Origin: Zantedeschia hybrid cultivar
Lineage: Eukaryota > Streptophyta > Magnoliopsida > Alismatales > Araceae
Direction of reading: 5' to 3'
DNA: 64,000 nucleotides
Assembly (NCBI GenBank): GCA_030544215.1
Contig: JARZZO010000002.1
Span: 75,089,150 to 75,153,149, forward strand
The position numbers and the translations under genes are program-made. Positions 59,216 through 64,000 of this stretch are shown here, one piece after another. The first letter of the stretch is position 1; each line of letters opens with the position of its first letter. The notes beneath the pieces are model-generated. The model ran no database searches, was not told the origin of the DNA, and saw only the letters and a program-made list of their open reading frames with translations.

Positions 59216-60329
59216 GGAGTTAGGACGATGCGAGCCGTGGTTGGTACTTGGTAGGGTTGTGTATAATTCGGTTCAATTGGAGGTTGGTCCTTTCAGCCGC
59301 TACTGAGGTGGTGGGTAGGACTGACAATGAGTTGAGAAGCTCGCCACCTGTTCGGACTCGGCTCAATTTTGCCTCCATTCGATTAGACCTAAGTTAAAAT
59401 TTGAATGACTTAACTAGTCGAGCTCAAATTTACTGTTGCTTGAGCCGTAGACTTATGAGTCAGCTCGATATATTTAATATACATTTTTTTAATTCTTTAA
59501 ATTAAGTCAAGCAGAAGCGAGTATCCCACTTTATATATGTGGAAGTGACTCTCCAGGTTTGAGTGGTTCGAATTCGAACCTAGTCGAACTCAAGCCTAAA
59601 AAAAACGAGGTGAGCCGTGTTCGAGCCTTGGATTCGAGCTATCCTTTTTTATTCGAGTTGAGTCTAGGTCATTTAAAGCTCGACTCATTGCTAGCCTTAA
59701 TTGTGGGATTCAGCACCGAAACGAATTGCATGCAGATCGTCCGATCAATCACCGTATTATGTTACGAGGGTGTTTGATATTTTGATCTCAAATTTTAAAC
59801 ATATATATAAAAAATTAAACTATTATATTTTATTTACATTTTATATTTGTTTTGATTTAGAAACTGTGCTAACAAGTTTATTCACATGTACCCTTACAGT
59901 AGGTTACAAAAATATTATGACATAATATTTTATAGTATTTATATGCCCATAACATATGATAAATAGTATATAATAACGTTAATATTATAAATTACATTTT
60001 ACCCGTTTTAGTATAATAATTCTAGTGTAATTAACGATAATAATTTTTTAGTTAAAGTTTACACTATTTTATGTCGATAGAAACTATAATGCTAAAACAA
60101 AGGATTAATTTATATAAATCCTTCTTAGATATAAAATATCAAATATATTCTTCTTATTTACACAACATTATATATACTCTCGTTATAATAATGTTCTGCC
60201 AAAAGTGTCACTATCGTTAAACTCCGTCAACTAAATCAGACTTGAGGTAATATTATCCAGAGTGCGAAAAAGCTTGTGTGTGATTTGGGTACGCTCGCTC
60301 TCTCTCTCTCCCAGGCGATGGCAGCAGAG
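59216..60329. other. Spacer, degenerate repeats
   Basis: 59260-59700 is rich in TCGAGCTC-like and TTCGAAT-like short repeats, suggesting an eroded DNA transposon. 59700-60250 is AT-rich. No gene was recognised. Confidence 0.45.
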
Positions 60330-61209
60330 TTACCCGGCAATGTGCTGCTGCAGCTCGGCGGACACCACCCTATCCTCTCCTTGTTTCCAGACGTGGACGG
60401 CGCTTTTGATATTGGGGATCAGGTCGCCCAACTCCATGGGATCGAACTCCCTCCTGCCGAAGCTCACCATGATGTCTCGGTGAAGCGATCCGTGCAAACC
60501 CTGCTGCGTCGCCTTGTTCTGATGAAAACAAAGAACACGAAGAAGAGATTATTGTGCTAATATTCTGTGCTCCCCAATAGTGTGCACTTGCTAATGGGAG
60601 TGGGAATACCTCGACTGGGGTCAGATTCGTCGCCAAACTCTCCAGGATCTCCTTGTTTTGGCAGTTGAATAGTTCGAGACGCCTGACGACCATTTCAGAC
60701 GGGGTGACCAGTCTCTGGGTCATGTATGCATAGAGTAGCCAGGGCGTGGTGGGCTATCCACATAGCTTGCCGGCCGGTCACTCGACTGCTGCCTCGAGAA
60801 GACCTCCCCGTCAGCTTGGTCGACAGAGACGGACACCAGTAGTTGATGACGGGCAGGACCAGCCCGCCTCGGTTAACCTGCAACAGCATCGCCATCCTCG
60901 AAAGGCTCCACCTTTAGTAATATGTTACGGAACAGAGGAGAAACTAGAAGAACCCAGAGGTCAGGCAAGATTTAAGTGCATGGGTGCGATGTATTTGATA
61001 CAGCTCCAGGTGGGGTAGCCGCCCATGGAGGCATTGACGACGAAGAAGCAGTCGCCGAGGCCCAAGTGGTCAGCGAGCTCCTGGACGTCCATGGTCTCAC
61101 TGACTACCATGCAGTGGGGATTTGGGTCACTCTCGTCATACCCGGTGCGATCGAAGGAGAGGAAGTAGACCCCCAACTTCTCCACCTGCTCCTTCACGCG
61201 ACGAAACCC
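60330..61209 (-). pseudogene. Alpha/beta-hydrolase pseudogene
   Basis: Part 1 (61209-60985) reads GVYFLSFDRTGYDESDPNP, then DVQELADHLGLG, then NASMGGYPTWSCIKYIAP. The nucleophile-elbow serine is kept but the G-x-S start has become N-A-S. It runs into a stop. Part 2 (about 60870-60610) has LVLPVINYWCPSL and AMWIAHHA, with a 1-nt frameshift before YMTQRLVTPSEM. A GT-AG intron (60609-60519) leads to part 3 (60518-60330), GSLHRDIMVSFGRREFDP and AVHVWKQGEDRVV. A TAA then stops it before the catalytic histidine segment. The kept intron shows a decayed gene copy, not a retrocopy. Confidence 0.8.
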
Positions 61210-63640
61210 AATTAGAAGTGGTGCATACGGTTTTTAAACACCACCTTATCACATATATGCTGATAAAGAATTTGCCTAAAAAAGATACTAGGTGATGGAG
61301 GAACATTTTGAAGCATGTCCATAGCTGAAAGAGTAATTAGAACATGAGTATACATTAAGCTTGAACGAACAACATATGATTGCATCGGCGTGGTGCCACA
61401 GCAGCTTCAGCCTAGAATCACCAGCTTGGAAATCAGCCTTGAGAAGCTCTACTCCAATGTGCAACCTAGAGAATGAGGGGAAAAAATAAAAACGTTATGA
61501 GGAAAGTGGATAAAGGGAGGAGGGGTACATGAAGCTTTTATGATGTCATAGGGGTCCAAGTGTGATCAACAACTGCAAGTGCGATCAACAACTTCCCTTT
61601 ACTTTTCTAAGGTACACACAACAAAAGGGCACTCAACATTCAATAAAAATATCAGTACAGAACATTCAACAATGTCTCCAGTTTATTATCTTAAGAGTGG
61701 AGGGGAGCTTTTTTAGTGTCCTATCTAAATGTCGACAAACGTATACTTGTGATACAAGAAGACACAAAAATATGGCACCCGAAATTAAACGAGAATACAT
61801 GCCACTCAACGATGCCTTCAACACACGATTAAATGAATCAACGAATCTATGTAACTGTGGAAGTTGGATTTAGTTAATGTACATCTCCACTGGCATATAT
61901 GGATGTGCATTCCCTACTTCAAATGGATACATGAGATGATGCTACGTGTTAATCTAAGTGAGACATTAGTGTCATTCCTAGCTTTCCATTTAAGAAGCAG
62001 ATGTGCAAAGACTGCATACACACATTATCTAATACCTACGTTGAAGGAAATTTTACCCTATTAACCAATCAGAAGTTTACAATAATTATGATATAGAGTC
62101 AGTGCATTACAAGCATTATGCACATGTTAGGTTATGGGTAGAAGTTTAGAAGATGGAAAAAAATGACAAGTGATCTAGCATCCTCTAAAAAAAGATTACT
62201 TGACATATGAAACTAACAATAATGAAAGTTACGAGGGATTGATGCATCTCATTTAGATAGGGGCGAATGCATTTGACTTCCTTGTTGGATGTATAAATTA
62301 ACTTAAATGCAATCCAATAAGAGGATATGAATCAAGAAAATGCCTCAATGATTATGAAAAAAAACATGCATGACAAATACAAGAATAAAAAATATTGACC
62401 GCACATACAAGAAATATTAATTCATGGTAATCAAACTTTAATTAAATAAGGTCACCTATAATAGAGCAGATTATTCCACAGAGATAGTAAACCCCTAAGA
62501 ATGTTTATTGAACAAGAATAATGGATTATGGTCTTTGATAAACGGATGAATACATTTAAACAAGGACCACAACTGTGAAGGTGTACAGCAACACAATAAT
62601 GTACTTGAGCAAGTAATCCTCTAAAAAATATTTTTAACTAAAAAATGTAATAGGAAAAGAAAAAGAAAAGAAGATATGAGATTTCCTTTGACTTGGGATA
62701 TGGCATAAAAAAAAAACCATCATTGTCGAATTTCTAGAATCCAGATCTTCATTTAAGTGTATCATAAAAGAATGGTAAGTAAAGTTACTGAACTGTTTTA
62801 AGATCAAAGTAGGAGAGAGCAAATGATGCAACTAGCATTAGATTGTTATCTATGCTGGAAGCAACAGAAACGTGATACAGTCCATACTAAAAAGCTGAAA
62901 ACCGAAACAACATAAGAATGATTGTTATGTTTGTAGTTTGTGAGTTTTCTCAAGAAGTCACATGATACAATCTTAAAATTGACAGTTACATTTTTCTTTT
63001 TAACCATTTATCCAGTAACCTTGAAGATCATATTTCCATCTGTTTACGAAATGGTCCTCAGGGTCAAAACAGATAAGGACAACTGGCCACAAGGATGAGA
63101 ATATTATACAATGGTTTCAATAGAGGATACTTAAGGATATAGGAGAATGCCGCCATCTGAATAACTATTTCGATGAATGACATATACATAAAGAAAAAGG
63201 ACAACGTTAGAGTTTGAACTGAACTGATAGCTGACCGTTAGCTTGTCAATCTGCATAAGGGTGTTCATAAGCACCTTAGACAGCCTAGATGAGAAAGATC
63301 AAGCATGTTCATATCTGTATGAGGACTTAACAATGCTTCTAATTGGATAACCTATTTTACTTTGACACTCTAGATGACGGTGTCCAAATCCTATCGATGG
63401 TAACCTTGGTGAAGAGAGGAACCCATTAGACTCATGGTCTTAAAAATTAGTATGGATCAACACAGATCAACAAACTATTAAGCAGAGTTTGCAAATGTTA
63501 AAGGTGTCATCAATTGTTGATGTTAATAATCACGAGATTACATTCCGTCAAGCCTACGAATTCTCTTTTGTTGATTCTCTATTTTTTCGAGCGTTTATCC
63601 TTATTTCCTGTAAATTTAGTTCTTATCATTTTCTACTAGA
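61210..63640. other. AT-rich intergenic sequence
   Basis: No gene recognised. One exon-like stretch (about 61380-61475, minus) has a splice acceptor and an open frame but no recognisable motif. Short frames elsewhere lack domains. Confidence 0.45.
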
Positions 63641-64000
63641 CATGATATCCTACCCAACTACTAGCCTAGCAAGCAAATCAGTGATACGGAGGATAGTACT
63701 ACTCATCTTTAGAGTTGTGGCAATCATATCCAATGAATATGGCAAACTATTCAAAATAGTTATCACCTGCATTCTTTCTGAAATCTCTATTCCAACAGTA
63801 GAAAGGTTTTTAGCCATGACGATCATTTTATTCATATGTTCTATAACGCTATCTCCCTCTTACATATGACAAAAATTATATCGATGTAATAAGAGTTGAG
63901 TATTCACCTCAGATGTAGTGTCATATTTTTTCTTGGTATTATCTGATAAATTTCGAATAGTCTCATAAGTTTTAAAAAATTTTATGAGATTGTCTTACAT
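63640..64000 (-). pseudogene. Ty1/copia gag remnant (UBN2-like)
   Basis: The minus-strand frame reads EGDSVIEHMNKMIVMAKNLS, then SERMQVITILNSLPYSLD and MSSTILRITDLLARL. This matches the order in copia gag/UBN2 proteins (helical 'EH(L/M)N...L', then 'ILxSLPxS'). Stops lie at about 63867 and 63650. It continues past the right edge. Confidence 0.6.

Noticed and set aside
61380..61475. Possible extra exon on the minus strand with CTCTAG acceptor
   Set aside because: The open frame does not match the alpha/beta-hydrolase family or any family I know, and no donor partner was found.

Overview
This is plant nuclear DNA: split genes with GT-AG introns, LTR retrotransposons with exact 5-bp target duplications, MITEs and SINEs. 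GC-rich coding exons beside AT-rich introns and spacers, and an UNE10/PTF1-type PIF gene, suggest a monocot. I cannot name the species. No prokaryotic or viral gene system was found.

Layout. 1-9.1 kb holds the last eight exons of SMC6 (+), with a LINE fragment upstream, probably in an intron, and an Au-type SINE in another intron. 9.1-16.1 kb is a gene-free nest of small elements: a MITE family with one copy inserted in another, a 0.7-kb fold-back, a Cassandra-type TRIM with 5S rRNA-like LTRs, and long-inverted-repeat elements filled with a short tandem repeat. 16150-27057 is a complete-ended Ty3/gypsy Tat-lineage element (TSD AACAG) with broken gag-pol, a 67-bp tandem repeat and a gene on the opposite strand.

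28.3-32.1 kb is an intact six-exon PIF-type bHLH gene (-). 35.2-36.1 kb is a solo LTR (TSD AAGAT). 37952-45292 is a deleted Ty1/copia element on the minus strand (TSD TTATG). It carries an extra partial LTR, a hAT-type insertion and a very GC-rich leader. 47-57 kb holds two LTRs of one Tat family facing each other, degenerate Tat pol genes (-), and a piece of another LTR. 58.4-58.8 kb is an intact FLZ zinc-finger gene (-) with a G-box/ABRE upstream. 60.3-61.2 kb is an alpha/beta-hydrolase pseudogene (-). The right edge has a copia gag remnant (-).

The host genes (DNA repair, light signalling, SnRK1/ABA-linked signalling) have no evident shared role. Most of the window is transposon-derived. 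The least explained structures are the arrays of short palindromes with shared arms in the 47-50 kb LTRs, the inverted LTR pair, and the tandem-LTR copia element.
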